This document shows positions 1 to 11,783 of a stretch of 64,000 nt of DNA, in pieces; position 1 is the stretch's first letter, and the number at the start of each line of letters is the position of its first letter. The translations under genes and the position numbers were made by a program. A model generated the notes under the pieces. That model had not been told where the DNA came from. It saw only the letters and a list, made by a program, of their open reading frames with translations, and searched no databases. Source of the stretch: Rhodococcus phenolicus (GTDB lineage: Bacteria > Actinomycetota > Actinomycetes > Mycobacteriales > Mycobacteriaceae); the NCBI RefSeq assembly GCF_001646785.1, contig NZ_LRRH01000043.1:1-64000 (forward strand). Reading direction: 5' to 3'.

Positions 1-2385
<2,385 letters not shown>

Positions 2386-2482
2386 GAATGAAACTCCCAG
2401 GACAGCGCCCTCGGAGCTCCTCCGAGGTCGGGCGGACACGACAACATCGGCTCGGGTTCACACACCCCTCCCGAGTCGACAG

Positions 2483-2501
2483 TTAGCTGAGCCTACCTTC
2501 A
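2483..2501 (-). promoter_or_regulatory. Putative IdeR/DtxR iron box of the NRPS gene
   Basis: On the minus strand the 19-mer TGAAGGTAGGCTCAGCTAA matches the IdeR/DmdR consensus TTAGGTTAGGCTAACCTAA at 14 of 19 positions, with the core AGGCT intact. It lies 98 bp upstream of the NRPS start and overlaps the last codons of the HNH gene. IdeR represses siderophore genes when iron is sufficient. The match is good but imperfect. Confidence 0.6.
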
Positions 2502-4078
2502 CTTAGGCCATCCTGGGGTCGCTCGCGTCCCGCGCGTCGCGGACCGACACGGTCGAGGGCCGGACCTGCAGGATCGTCGCCGTCGCCGACGTCGCCGGCC
2601 GACTCCCGCCTCCACCGCCGTCGATGCTCACGCAGCTCGGTCTCGCGGCGGGTGCGGTAGTGCGCCAACGCCGCCGACAACAGATCACCGAGATGATGCC
2701 GGTGATTGACGCGAGGTTTCTGTTCGGGGTCGATGTGCGGCGGCGGGATCCACTCGGTGCGACCCCGATACTCCGAACCCGCCGGGGCGACCCGGGTTTT
2801 CCAGCCGCCCGGCCCGTCGTGCACCAGCGCATGACACGCATCGCACGCCAGATCCTCGCTGGTGACGTCGGTGCGCCCACCGTCGCGCCATTCGGTGATG
2901 TGATGCACCGCGGTCAGTGTCGCGGGGGCGTCGCAGCCCGGTCGGGTACAACCCCCGGACGCGGCGATCAACGCGAGCCGCTGATCCGCCGACGCCAACC
3001 GTTTCGCTCTGCCGAGGTGCAGGGGCCGGCCGTGGTGATCGAAGATCGTGAGCACCGGATGGGCTTTTTCGGCCATGCGCAGCGCGTCGCGGATCGGCAC
3101 CATACCACCCGAGGCGGTGGAGACGATTCCGGTCGCTTCTTCGAGCTGCCGCACACTCATGGTGAGAATCGCCGTCACCGGCAACCCACGGTGACTGCCG
3201 AGCACACCCGACGACAGGATCTGCCGCAACGCCACAGTCAGCGCGTCGTGGTTCCGTTGCACCGCGGTGCGGGTGTCCCGCGCCGCGGCCTTCGCAAGCG
3301 CGTCGCGGTCGAGGCTCTCGGATTCGACATCCCCGCGCGGTGATTCGGGATCGTCGGGGTTGTTCATACCCGGCCGGGCGAGCTTCGCCAAGACGGGTTC
3401 GAGGAGCGCTCGGGTTTCCGGATCGAGGAGTCCGGAGATCGGGGTCATGAGATCGGTGCCCTGCTTCCCGATCCGCAGACCACGTCGCCGCCGCCGTTCC
3501 TTCTCGTCGGGGACGTCCCCATCCGGGTTCAGATACGCCAGCAGGTGCGCACCGAGTTTCATCAGATCCTCGGGCGTGACCGAGCAGGCCGCGTCCGCCA
3601 GGATCTTCTCGGCGACGGTGATCTCGTCGAACCCGGTCCCGTACGGGACCTCACGCATCACGCGGGCGACGGCGGCGACGTGGTCGGGTCCGATCGCTCC
3701 GGCGCGTTGCGCGGCGGCGGTGGCCGGCAACTCCACGGGCATGTCGCCACCGTCCGCGGCGTGCCACACCCCGGTCTTCTTCGCGCCCTTGACGCGCCGG
3801 GCGGCGTCGGCGCCGGAGATCCGCAGCGTCCCTATGAGGAAGTCGTTGATCGAGCGGCAGCCGAGGTCTTCGGGGACTCGCCGTTCCACAGCATCGACGA
3901 TCGCCCGATGCCCGACCGCGGCGGCTTTGCGCAGGACGGTTTCGAAGCGCTGGAAGAACTCGACCAGGTCGTCGCGGGAAAGACCGGTCAGGTCGTCGCC
4001 GAGCAGGCCGTCGACGGCGGTGTCGAGGGCGGTCAGCCGTGCCTCGACGGTGTCGCCACCCACCTTGTTCGAATGCAT
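2483..4078 (-). CDS. DUF222 / HNH-domain protein, 13E12 repeat family
   Basis: 531-residue protein of the family multiplied in mycobacteria and rhodococci as 13E12 repeat proteins. DUF222 spans about residues 30-330. A C-terminal HNH-like zinc motif lies around 380-430: CTRPGCDAP, then VHHITEW, then DLACDACHALVH. The usual Asn is replaced by an acidic stretch (SEDL), so nuclease activity is uncertain. Start: ATG at 4078, inside an SOS box and 6 nt after a TATTGT -10, consistent with a leaderless mRNA; an in-frame GTG at 4063 is the alternative. It runs opposite to treY and towards the NRPS, whose iron box overlaps its 3' end. Damage induction through LexA is the likely control. Function unknown. 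Confidence 0.88.
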   Translation of the reverse strand: MHSNKVGGDTVEARLTALDTAVDGLLGDDLTGLSRDDLVEFFQRFETVLRKAAAVGHRAIVDAVERRVPEDLGCRSINDFLIGTLRISGADAARRVKGAKKTGVWHAADGGDMPVELPATAAAQRAGAIGPDHVAAVARVMREVPYGTGFDEITVAEKILADAACSVTPEDLMKLGAHLLAYLNPDGDVPDEKERRRRRGLRIGKQGTDLMTPISGLLDPETRALLEPVLAKLARPGMNNPDDPESPRGDVESESLDRDALAKAAARDTRTAVQRNHDALTVALRQILSSGVLGSHRGLPVTAILTMSVRQLEEATGIVSTASGGMVPIRDALRMAEKAHPVLTIFDHHGRPLHLGRAKRLASADQRLALIAASGGCTRPGCDAPATLTAVHHITEWRDGGRTDVTSEDLACDACHALVHDGPGGWKTRVAPAGSEYRGRTEWIPPPHIDPEQKPRVNHRHHLGDLLSAALAHYRTRRETELREHRRRWRRESAGDVGDGDDPAGPALDRVGPRRAGRERPQDGLSEGRLS

Positions 4079-4084
4079 GTTCGA
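4069..4084. promoter_or_regulatory. SOS (LexA) box over the HNH gene start
   Basis: TCGAATGCATGTTCGA matches the actinobacterial/Gram-positive SOS consensus TCGAAC-N4-GTTCGA at 11 of 12 defined positions. It covers the ATG at 4076-4078 and adjoins the TATTGT -10 (4085-4090), so bound LexA would cover the transcription start. SOS boxes in front of 13E12 family genes are known in M. tuberculosis. Confidence 0.75.
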
Positions 4085-4156
4085 ACAATAGCGAAGGGGT
4101 ACGACAGGAACTGCTGGACGAGTCGATTCGCGGTTTTCCCTCTAGGGTGACTGTTC

Positions 4157-6514
4157 ATGGAGCCATCCGATATGCCTGCGATCCGGGCGACCTATCGACT
4201 CCAGTTGCGGGGCGACAGTCTCCGGTTCGAGGACGCAGCCGAACTCGTCGACTACCTCGACGAGCTCGGTATCAGCCACCTCTACCTATCCCCCGTGCTC
4301 ACAGCGACTGTCGGATCGACGCACGGTTACGACGTCACCGACCCCACCACCGTCTCCGACACGCTCGGCGGCCGAACCGGACTCGAAGCACTCGTCCGCC
4401 GGGCCCGTTCCCGCGGTATGGGCGTGGTGATCGATATCGTGCCCAATCATGTCGGTGTCGCCGACCCACGGCAGAACCACTGGTGGTGGGATCTACTGCG
4501 GCACGGGCAGCAATCCCCGTACGCGCGCCACTTCGACATCGACCAGGGATCCGACAACGGCGCCGAGGGAAAGATCGCGCTGCCCGCACTGGGCGCCGGC
4601 GACGGCGCCGACGACCTCAGCATCGACCGCGCCGGACCCGAACCGCTGCTCGCCTACTACGACAAGCGTTTTCCGATCGCGCCCGGCACCGACGCCGGTA
4701 CCCCCGCGGAGGTTCACGCCCGGCAGGTCTATCGCCTGGTGCCGTGGAACGCCGGGCTCGTCGGTTATCGCCGGTTCTTCACGATCGACGATCTCGCAGC
4801 CGTCCGCGTCGAGGATCCGGCGGTGTTCGACGACGCGCACGCACAGGTCGCCGAGTGGGTGACAGAGAGGCTGGTCGACGGGATCCGCGTCGACCACCCG
4901 GACGGGCTTGCCGATCCCACCGCGTATCTCATCCGGTTGCGGGACCTGATCGGGCCGGCGCGGTGGCTGGTGATCGAGAAGATTCTCGGAGCCGGCGAAC
5001 CGCTCGACCCGACGCTGCCCGTGGACGGCACCACCGGCTACGACGCGTTGAACGAACTCGCAGCAGTGTTCACCGATCCCCGCGGCGAACCCGTGCTGAC
5101 AGAACTGTCCCGCACATGCACCGGCACGGCCGAGGACGGCACGTGGTTCCGCGACCAGGAGGTGCAGTCGAAACGGGCCGTCCTGACCGAGGGACTGGCA
5201 CCCGAGGTCCGTCGGCTCGTGCGGGTGGTGCAACGCGACGCGGGCACAACGGGTTCCGAACCGGACGCGGCGCCCGAAGCAATCGTCGAGGTGGCGGCAC
5301 GGCTGCCGGTGTATCGCGCGGACTACGCCTCGTCGGCGGGCATGCTGCCACGGATCGTCGGCGACGTCTCCGCCACTCGTGCCGATCTGGAACCGGGTCT
5401 GCAACTGCTCGTCCGCGCGCTGGCCGCCGACGGCGAGACGACCACGAGGTTCGGGCAGGTGTGCGGCGCCGCGACCGCGAAAGCGGTCGAGGATCGCCTG
5501 TTCTATCGCGCGTCCCGGCTGATCTCGCTGCAGGAGGTCGGGGGGCATCCGGGAGGGTTCGCGATGCCCGTCTCCCGGTTCCATCTCGCGTGGGAAGAGC
5601 GGGCACGACGGTGGCCGCGGACGATGACGACCCTGTCGACGCACGACACCAAACGCAGTGAGGACGTCCGCGCCCGGATCTCGGTGCTCTCTCAGGTGGC
5701 GGCGCAGTGGGTCGGCCATCTGGCCGAGTGGGACCGTCTCGCACCGAATCCCGACCCCGCGTTCGGATCGTTCCTGTGGCAGACCCTGTTCGGGGTGTGG
5801 CCGCAGGACGGCGTGGTCTCCGCGGAGCTGCGTGCCCGCATCCACGAGTACACGCGGAAAGCGCTGCGGGAAAACGGGACCCGAACCACGTGGACGAACA
5901 ACGACGAAAGGTTCGAGACGGCGGTCGCGGCGTGGATCGACTCGGTGATCGACGGTCCGGTGAACGACGAGCTGACCGCGTTCGTCGGTACCGTCGCGCC
6001 GCACGCCGAGGCGGTGTCGCTCGGCCAGAAGTTGCTGCAGTTGCTGGGACCGGGCATCCCCGACGTGTATCAGGGCACCGAACTGTGGGACGACTCGCTC
6101 GTCGACCCGGACAACCGGCGCCCGGTCGACTTCGGCGTCCGGCGGCGGCATCTCGCGGACCCGGATGCGGCACCCGCGAAGTTCCGTGTCGTGCGTGAGG
6201 CACTGCGGCTGCGCCGCGCGCGCCCGGCGAGTTTCGTCGGGGGTGCCTACGTTCCGCTCCTCGCGGCGGGGCCCGCGGCGGGGCACGTGCTCGCGTTCGG
6301 TCGCGGACCGGCGGCGGGGCATCTCGATGTCGTCGCGGTGGCGGTACTGCACACGGTACCGCTGGACGAATCGGGATGGGAAGGAACCTATCTCGACCTC
6401 CCTGCGGGCACCTGGACCGATCGGCCGACGGGACGGTACCTGTCCGGCCGGGTTCCGATGAGCGAGATCGTCGCGTCCCTGCCGGTCGCGGCGCTCGAGC
6501 TGGTCGACGGCTAG
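4157..6514 (+). CDS. treY: Maltooligosyl trehalose synthase TreY
   Basis: 785-residue GH13 enzyme, full length for the family. It isomerises the reducing-end alpha-1,4 bond of malto-oligosaccharides to alpha,alpha-1,1, giving maltooligosyl trehalose; TreZ then releases trehalose. Visible landmarks: ATYRLQL at residues 11-17, LYLSPVLTATVGSTHGYD at 42-59, GVVIDIVPNHVG near 95-106, the nucleophile Asp in GIRVDHPDGL near 245, and the acid Glu in LVIEKILG near 273. Start ATG 4157 lies 8 nt after TAGGGT (4143-4148), so the message may be leaderless; ATG 4172 is an alternative. TreX and treZ are not adjacent as is usual; treZ lies 20 kb downstream. It ends on a ctag shared with the convergent tetR stop. 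Confidence 0.96.
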   Translation: MEPSDMPAIRATYRLQLRGDSLRFEDAAELVDYLDELGISHLYLSPVLTATVGSTHGYDVTDPTTVSDTLGGRTGLEALVRRARSRGMGVVIDIVPNHVGVADPRQNHWWWDLLRHGQQSPYARHFDIDQGSDNGAEGKIALPALGAGDGADDLSIDRAGPEPLLAYYDKRFPIAPGTDAGTPAEVHARQVYRLVPWNAGLVGYRRFFTIDDLAAVRVEDPAVFDDAHAQVAEWVTERLVDGIRVDHPDGLADPTAYLIRLRDLIGPARWLVIEKILGAGEPLDPTLPVDGTTGYDALNELAAVFTDPRGEPVLTELSRTCTGTAEDGTWFRDQEVQSKRAVLTEGLAPEVRRLVRVVQRDAGTTGSEPDAAPEAIVEVAARLPVYRADYASSAGMLPRIVGDVSATRADLEPGLQLLVRALAADGETTTRFGQVCGAATAKAVEDRLFYRASRLISLQEVGGHPGGFAMPVSRFHLAWEERARRWPRTMTTLSTHDTKRSEDVRARISVLSQVAAQWVGHLAEWDRLAPNPDPAFGSFLWQTLFGVWPQDGVVSAELRARIHEYTRKALRENGTRTTWTNNDERFETAVAAWIDSVIDGPVNDELTAFVGTVAPHAEAVSLGQKLLQLLGPGIPDVYQGTELWDDSLVDPDNRRPVDFGVRRRHLADPDAAPAKFRVVREALRLRRARPASFVGGAYVPLLAAGPAAGHVLAFGRGPAAGHLDVVAVAVLHTVPLDESGWEGTYLDLPAGTWTDRPTGRYLSGRVPMSEIVASLPVAALELVDG

Positions 6515-7176
6515 CCTGCCGCGCCGTCGCGGGTGAGGCCTGCGCGGGTCTCGTCGGAGATCGGCGCCCGGAGCAGTCCTTCCCAGGCGTCCATGAGGGG
6601 CGCGAGTTCGGTGTGGCCCGGTGCCGTCCCGGATCGGTCGAAGCGAGCGAGCGTCCGCAGCACACTCTCGTAGACCATCATGATGCGCTGGCGCCGTAGT
6701 TCCTCCGGAATCTCGACGAGGGTGTCGTACAGGGTGCGGTCGATCGCGAGCCCGCTCGCCGTGACCGTCGGGTCCGCCGACGCGAACGCGGTGCCGAGGG
6801 TGTCGGTTTCCATCAGCCGGTCGAGGAGCGCGACGTAGTGGTTGCCCTCCCTGACGCTGTCGGCGAGCGGCCGCACCATTCCCCACAGCGCATCCCGGAC
6901 GGTCAGCGACCCCTTTCTCTCGTTCAGCTCCCGCACCAGCGAATCGCGTTCGGCGCCGATCGCAGGCAACCGATGATCGAACACCGCGCGGAGCAATCCG
7001 CTTTTCGAGCCGAAGTAGTAACTGATCACCGATGCGTTGTTCTGTCCTGCCGCAGAACGTATCTCGGCGAGAGTGACCGCGTCGTATCCGTGCTGCGCGA
7101 ACAACCGCTCGGCCGCTTCGACGAGTAGGGTCCGGGTTTCCTCACCCGTGCTGTATCGACCGCGCCTGGCTGTCAT
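6511..7176 (-). CDS. TetR-family regulator of the dioxygenase/ABC operon
   Basis: 221 residues with an N-terminal TetR HTH (about 12-60, LFAQHGYDAVTLAEIRSAAG then ISYYFGSKSGLL). The C-terminal ligand domain is not assignable. Start ATG 7176 gives MTARRGRYST. It is divergent from the TauD operon, and a perfect 16-bp palindrome lies in the shared 159-bp promoter region, so it probably represses both directions. The stop codon overlaps the treY stop. Confidence 0.92.
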   Translation of the reverse strand: MTARRGRYSTGEETRTLLVEAAERLFAQHGYDAVTLAEIRSAAGQNNASVISYYFGSKSGLLRAVFDHRLPAIGAERDSLVRELNERKGSLTVRDALWGMVRPLADSVREGNHYVALLDRLMETDTLGTAFASADPTVTASGLAIDRTLYDTLVEIPEELRRQRIMMVYESVLRTLARFDRSGTAPGHTELAPLMDAWEGLLRAPISDETRAGLTRDGAAG

Positions 7177-7280
7177 GGCTGCCCACCATAATCGAGCGCA
7201 GCGCCACCACGACCACCTTTATCCGACGTGCGGAGTTTTGTAAACCCCTGGACGCATCGAGATCGAATGCCTTCGAAAAT

Positions 7281-7296
7281 TAATGGACCGCCATTA
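7281..7296. promoter_or_regulatory. Palindromic TetR operator, TAATGG-N4-CCATTA
   Basis: Perfect 6-bp arms around ACCG in the tetR/dioxygenase divergent region, about 40 bp before the dioxygenase start. A TTACTTT-like -10 overlaps its right arm. Likely site of the neighbouring TetR protein. Confidence 0.65.
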
Positions 7297-7335
7297 CTTT
7301 GAGCGTCGTTCACGCAGGACCGCGACCCGAGGACC

Positions 7336-8145
7336 ATGATGACGACACTGGAACACCCCGCCACGACGATCGTGCCCCTCGCCGGGAACATCGGGGCCGA
7401 GGTGCGTGGCCTCCGGCTCGACACCCTGACCGACACGGACGTCGCGTCGATCCGCAGCGAGCTCTACCGGCACGGTGTGCTGTTCTTCCCCGGCCAGGGG
7501 ACCGACCCGGCGACCCACCGGGCGTTCGCGCAGCATTTCGGCGAGATCGTGTATCCGCACCAGCACTTGGCGAACCTCGGCGCGGAGGGCTACCCCGAGA
7601 TCAGCGTCATCGGCACCGACAACGGCAGCGCCTATCAGGCGAACCGCTGGCACTGCGACGTGGCATGGCGCGCCGAACCGTCCCGGTACTCCATCCTGCA
7701 CATGCAGGTCCTGCCTGAGGCCGGCGGCGACACCCTGTGGTCGAACCAGTACGCAGCCCTCGACGCGCTCTCGACCCCCATCCGGGAGGCGCTCTACGGG
7801 CTGACCGCCACCCATCGGATCGGCCCGGTGCCGAACGCTCCCGAGGCCTCCCATCCGCTGGTGATCCGCCATCCCGACACCGGCCGGGAAGCCCTGTTCG
7901 TGAACGACCTGTTCACCGAACGGATCGACGGTCTGTCCGACGACGAGAGCCGCGCGCTGCTCGGGCTGCTCAAGTCGGTGTCGATCCGCCCCGAGTTCAC
8001 GGTCCGGCGACGCTGGGCCGTCGGCGACATCGCGATCTGGGACAACCACTTCGTCCAGCACAACGCCATCTACGACTACGGGGACGCTGCGCGCCGCATC
8101 CACCGGATCGAGGCTGCCCCCGAGGCGCCGATCCCGGCGCGTTGA
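7336..8145 (+). CDS. TauD/TfdA-family Fe(II)/2-oxoglutarate dioxygenase 1
   Basis: 269 residues, the usual size. These enzymes couple 2-oxoglutarate decarboxylation to hydroxylation of a substrate, in the TauD group usually next to a leaving group such as sulfite, sulfate or phenol. The metal triad is intact: H106 and D108 in RWHCDVAW and a distal His near 242 ([10 protein letters not shown]), with a 2-oxoglutarate-binding Arg in RRIHRI near 254. Two adjacent ATG codons (7336, 7339); GAGGA at 7329-7333 fits the second better. First gene of a six-gene operon under the palindrome at 7281. Substrate not predictable; taurine and alkyl sulfates are family precedents. Confidence 0.92.
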   Translation: MMTTLEHPATTIVPLAGNIGAEVRGLRLDTLTDTDVASIRSELYRHGVLFFPGQGTDPATHRAFAQHFGEIVYPHQHLANLGAEGYPEISVIGTDNGSAYQANRWHCDVAWRAEPSRYSILHMQVLPEAGGDTLWSNQYAALDALSTPIREALYGLTATHRIGPVPNAPEASHPLVIRHPDTGREALFVNDLFTERIDGLSDDESRALLGLLKSVSIRPEFTVRRRWAVGDIAIWDNHFVQHNAIYDYGDAARRIHRIEAAPEAPIPAR

Positions 8146-8194
8146 CCGATCCCACCGCTCAGACGATCCGACCCGAACGAAAGGCAACGAAGTC

Positions 8195-9163
8195 ATGACC
8201 ACCACCGAGATCCGGCCGGAGACATCAGTTGACGTCTATGCAGCCGGCGGCATCACCGTCAGCAAGCTGGGTGAGAACATCGGCGCCCTGATCGAAGGCG
8301 TCCACGCCTCCGGCGACATCTCCGACGAGACCGCGTTCGCCATCCGCTACGCGCTCGCCGCCAACAAGGTCGTCGTCTTCCGCGGCCAGCATCATCTCAC
8401 CGACGAGATTCAGTACGCCTTCGGCGGGAGGCTCGGCTCGCCGACCACGACCCATCCGACGCTGACGTCCGAGGACAATCGCACCCTGGTCATCGAGGGC
8501 GCCGCGAACAGCTGGCACACCGACGTCACGTTCATCGACCGCATTCCGAAGGCGTCGATCCTGCGCGCCGTGGACATCCCGCCCTACGGTGGCGCGACCA
8601 CCTGGGCCTCGACGACCGCCGCGTACGAACAGCTTCCCGAGCCACTCAAGGCCCTCGTCGACAACCTGTGGGCGGTGCACAGCAACGAGTACGACTACGC
8701 GGGACTGCACGCCGACAACAAGAAGGGCGTCGCCGTCGCCCTCGACGACCGGATGCAGAACTTCACGCGCCTGAAGTTCGAGACCGAGCATCCGGTGGTA
8801 CGGGTGCATCCGGAGACCGGTGAGAAGTCGCTGTTGCTCGGCCACTTCGTCAAGAACTTCGTCGGGCTCAAGTCCCACGAGTCCAGCGCCCTGTACCAGC
8901 TCCTCCAGGACCGGATCATCAAGCTGGAGAACACTCTTCGCTGGTCGTGGACTCCCGGCGACCTGGTCATCTGGGACAACCGCGCGACCCAGCACTACGG
9001 TATCGCCGACTTCGGGGCGGGCAGGCGCAAGATCCACCGCGTCACCCTCGCCGGCGATGTCCCGGTGTCGGTGAACGGCGAGACCAGCCGGATCCGTACC
9101 GGCGATGCGTCGCACTTCTCCGTCGTCGACACCCCGGACCGTTTCCCCGGCTTCGGCGCCTGA
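8195..9163 (+). CDS. TauD/TfdA-family Fe(II)/2-oxoglutarate dioxygenase 2, AtsK-like
   Basis: 322 residues, longer than its neighbour and only distantly similar to it. Triad: H108 and D110 in SWHTDVTF, distal His 267 in [10 protein letters not shown], Arg in RRKIHRVTL. The [17 protein letters not shown] region and the C-terminal extension recall alkylsulfatase-type members (AtsK) that cleave sulfate esters oxidatively; this is an impression from family knowledge. AAGG precedes ATG 8195. The gene lies 49 bp after the first dioxygenase and 75 bp before the transporter genes, so the two enzymes may act on one imported compound or on two related ones. Confidence 0.9.
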   Translation: MTTTEIRPETSVDVYAAGGITVSKLGENIGALIEGVHASGDISDETAFAIRYALAANKVVVFRGQHHLTDEIQYAFGGRLGSPTTTHPTLTSEDNRTLVIEGAANSWHTDVTFIDRIPKASILRAVDIPPYGGATTWASTTAAYEQLPEPLKALVDNLWAVHSNEYDYAGLHADNKKGVAVALDDRMQNFTRLKFETEHPVVRVHPETGEKSLLLGHFVKNFVGLKSHESSALYQLLQDRIIKLENTLRWSWTPGDLVIWDNRATQHYGIADFGAGRRKIHRVTLAGDVPVSVNGETSRIRTGDASHFSVVDTPDRFPGFGA

Positions 9164-9238
9164 CTCTCCACCGAACTCTCGCGGCGCCGGTCACCGTGCC
9201 CTCGCGGCCGACCGGCGCCGCACCCCTCGAAAGGACCC

Positions 9239-10816
9239 GTGCCCGTGTTCAGCCGCCCATCCCTCCGCCGGCGCCGCCCCCTGCTGGGGTCGCTCGCCCT
9301 GTCCCTCGTCGGTGTCCTGGCCGCCGCGGGATGTAACTCGGCGGTCGACCAGGCGGCCGGCGCCGGTACCGAGGTCGTCGACGGTGGTGTCCTCCGGATC
9401 GGTGACGGTGGCGACCTGACGCCCGGCACGATCTATGCGGGCGCCCTCGCGCAGGCGACCGTCACCGGCCTCGTCTACGACACGCTGATCGACTACCCGG
9501 CCGAGGGTCTCGACCCACAGCCGGATCTGGCGACGACGTGGGAGTTCTCACCCGACGGACTGACCGCGCGGCTCGCGTTGCGCGACGGTGTGACGTTCCA
9601 CGACGGTCGCCCGTTCACCTCCGAGGACGTCGAGTTCAGTCTCCGCACGTACTCCGATCCTCGGCGTGCCGGCCAGCTCAACCGGACCGCGGCGCTGATC
9701 ACCGGATACGACACGAGCGATCCGCACAGCATCGTGCTGACCCTGTCGCAGCCGGCGGCCAATCTCCTCGACCTGTTCGACATCGTGCCGATCATCGACC
9801 GGAACACGATCGCCGATTTCGATGCCGGCACCGGGTACAACGGGACGGGGGCGTTCCGGTTCACCGGCTGGAAGCCCGGCACGTCGATCACCTTCGAGGC
9901 CAACGAGCAGTACTGGGACGGCGCGCCGCATCTCGAGGGCGTGGAGTACGTCGTCGTGCCGGACGCCCAGACCCGTGTCTCCCAGTTGCGCTCCGGCCAG
10001 CTGGATCTGTTGCTCACGGTGTCGCCGCGCGACGCCGAGCAACTCGGAGCCGACCGGAACTTCCAGGTGATCGATCAGCAGGGTGTGCTGCGCACCTGGT
10101 ACGTCGGCGCCGATGTCACCGCCCCGGGCCTGAACGATGCGCGGTTGCGCCACGCGATCGCGTACGCGATCGATCGCGACCGGATCCTGAACGACGTCTA
10201 CCGCGGGCACGGCAACGCCGACAACCTTCCGTGGCCCGAGTACTCACCTGCCTACGACGCCGAATCGAACAGGACGTACACCTACGATCCGGAGCGCGCG
10301 CGCTCGCTCGTCGCCGAGATCGGCACCGTCCCCGTCATCCCGGTCTCGTACGCGGCCGGTTCGGTCGAGTCCGAGGCGTCCGCGCAGATCGTGCAGGCGA
10401 ACCTCGCCGCCGTGGGCATCGAGACGACCCTGCAGCCGCTGGACCAGGCGACGAGTCTCAAGCACCTCATCGGCGGCACGTACGGGGGGCTGTGGCTGAC
10501 CGGCCACACCCACGCGCAGTACACGCCGGTGTCGTTGCCGACCGGTGCGTACCCGTTCAACGCGAACAAGAACACCTCCAACTTCGTCGACGCGGACTAC
10601 CAGCGCGCGGTCGACACGGCCTGGAAGATCGTCGATCCCGCCGGCCCCGAGGCCCGGGCCGCGTACCGGACGTTGAACTCCGAACTGCTCGACAACGCGT
10701 TCGTGATCGGCCTCTACAACAGCGAGGGCCAGATCGCGGCCGGCGCCGACGTTCACGGCGTCGAGTGGTCCAAGAAGGGCGAACTCGACCTGAGCGATGC
10801 CTACCTGGGTGGGTGA
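9239..10816 (+). CDS. ABC importer solute-binding lipoprotein, family 5 (DppA/OppA type)
   Basis: 525 residues. An arginine-rich n-region and hydrophobic segment lead to the lipobox LAAAGC, Cys 32. The SBP_bac_5 signature is present (LATTWEFSPDGLTARLALRDG, then TFHDGRPFTSEDVEFSL near 120). It captures a peptide-like or other extended solute outside the membrane for the permeases downstream. Start GTG 9239, but AAGGA at 9231-9235 is better spaced for GTG 9245. The association with two dioxygenases suggests the ligand is their substrate rather than nutritional peptides (inference). Confidence 0.93.
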   Translation: MPVFSRPSLRRRRPLLGSLALSLVGVLAAAGCNSAVDQAAGAGTEVVDGGVLRIGDGGDLTPGTIYAGALAQATVTGLVYDTLIDYPAEGLDPQPDLATTWEFSPDGLTARLALRDGVTFHDGRPFTSEDVEFSLRTYSDPRRAGQLNRTAALITGYDTSDPHSIVLTLSQPAANLLDLFDIVPIIDRNTIADFDAGTGYNGTGAFRFTGWKPGTSITFEANEQYWDGAPHLEGVEYVVVPDAQTRVSQLRSGQLDLLLTVSPRDAEQLGADRNFQVIDQQGVLRTWYVGADVTAPGLNDARLRHAIAYAIDRDRILNDVYRGHGNADNLPWPEYSPAYDAESNRTYTYDPERARSLVAEIGTVPVIPVSYAAGSVESEASAQIVQANLAAVGIETTLQPLDQATSLKHLIGGTYGGLWLTGHTHAQYTPVSLPTGAYPFNANKNTSNFVDADYQRAVDTAWKIVDPAGPEARAAYRTLNSELLDNAFVIGLYNSEGQIAAGADVHGVEWSKKGELDLSDAYLGG

Positions 10817-10823
10817 GACGACC

Positions 10824-11783
10824 ATGCTTCGATATGCCCTGCAACGGATCCCGTCGGCGTTGCTCGTGCTCGCCCTCGGATCGGTGGTGATCTTCACGTT
10901 GCTCCGTCTGGTGCCCGGCGATCCCGCCCTCGTGCTGGCCGGACCGGACGCTTCCCCGGAAGCTCTCGCCGCGATCCGGGAAGACCTGGGTCTCGACGGT
11001 TCCCAGATCGCTCAGTACTTCTCGTGGCTCGGTTCGATCGTCTCGTTCGATCTCGGAAAGTCGTTGATCCTCGGCGGTGAGGTCGGCACACTGCTGCTCG
11101 ATGCCCTGGGCAACACGCTCGTCCTCGCGGTCGCCGCGCTGCTGCTCGCGATCCTCATCGCGTTCACACTGAGCACCGTGTCGGTCATCGCCGACCGGAA
11201 GTGGCTGAACTCGGTGGTCACCGGTTTCGGCACCGTGGCGGTGGCGATTCCGAACTTCGTCACCGGCGCGATCCTCGTCGTGCTCTTCGGTGTGGTGTGG
11301 GCGGTGCTGCCGGCCGGCGGTATCCCCCGCAAGGGATTTCTGGACGACCCCGGGATCTCCGTGCAGTACCTGGTCCTGCCCGCGGCCTGCCTCGCGCTCC
11401 CGATCGCTGCGGCGCTGACCAGGTTCCTCACCGAGGGTCTGCGCAGCCAGCTCGCCGAACCGTACGTGACGACCGCTCGGGCGCTGGGGATCCCGCGGCG
11501 TCGCATCGTGCTCACGCAGGCACTGCCCAACGCGCTGCCCGCGACCGTCACGGTGCTCGGCATCCAGATCGGGCATCTGCTCGGCGGGGCCGTCCTGGTC
11601 GAAGCCATCTTCGCGTGGCCCGGCCTCGGTCACCTCATCGAACGTGCGATCTCGAGCCGCGACTATCCGGTGGTCCAGGTGATGCTGTTGTTCTCGGTGG
11701 TCCTGTTCGTCGCCATCCAGCTGGCCACCGACCTCGTCAACGCGTGGCTCGATCCTCGAATCCGACTGGGAGGCAACGCATGA
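10824..11783 (+). CDS. ABC importer permease 1 (DppB type)
   Basis: 319 residues. Starts MLRYALQRIPSALLVLALGS, the typical DppB N-terminus, followed by LRLVPGDPA; about six membrane segments. The EAA-like loop AEPYVTTARALGIPRRRI (near 220) contacts the ATPase. ATG 10824 follows GGTGAG at good spacing; an in-frame ATG at 10797 would overlap the binding-protein gene and is less likely. It overlaps the next permease by ATGA. Confidence 0.94.
   Translation: MLRYALQRIPSALLVLALGSVVIFTLLRLVPGDPALVLAGPDASPEALAAIREDLGLDGSQIAQYFSWLGSIVSFDLGKSLILGGEVGTLLLDALGNTLVLAVAALLLAILIAFTLSTVSVIADRKWLNSVVTGFGTVAVAIPNFVTGAILVVLFGVVWAVLPAGGIPRKGFLDDPGISVQYLVLPAACLALPIAAALTRFLTEGLRSQLAEPYVTTARALGIPRRRIVLTQALPNALPATVTVLGIQIGHLLGGAVLVEAIFAWPGLGHLIERAISSRDYPVVQVMLLFSVVLFVAIQLATDLVNAWLDPRIRLGGNA

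Noticed and set aside
4493-6886. 797-codon minus-strand frame opposite treY
   Set aside because: Antisense of the TreY catalytic barrel; Arg/Pro-rich without motifs.
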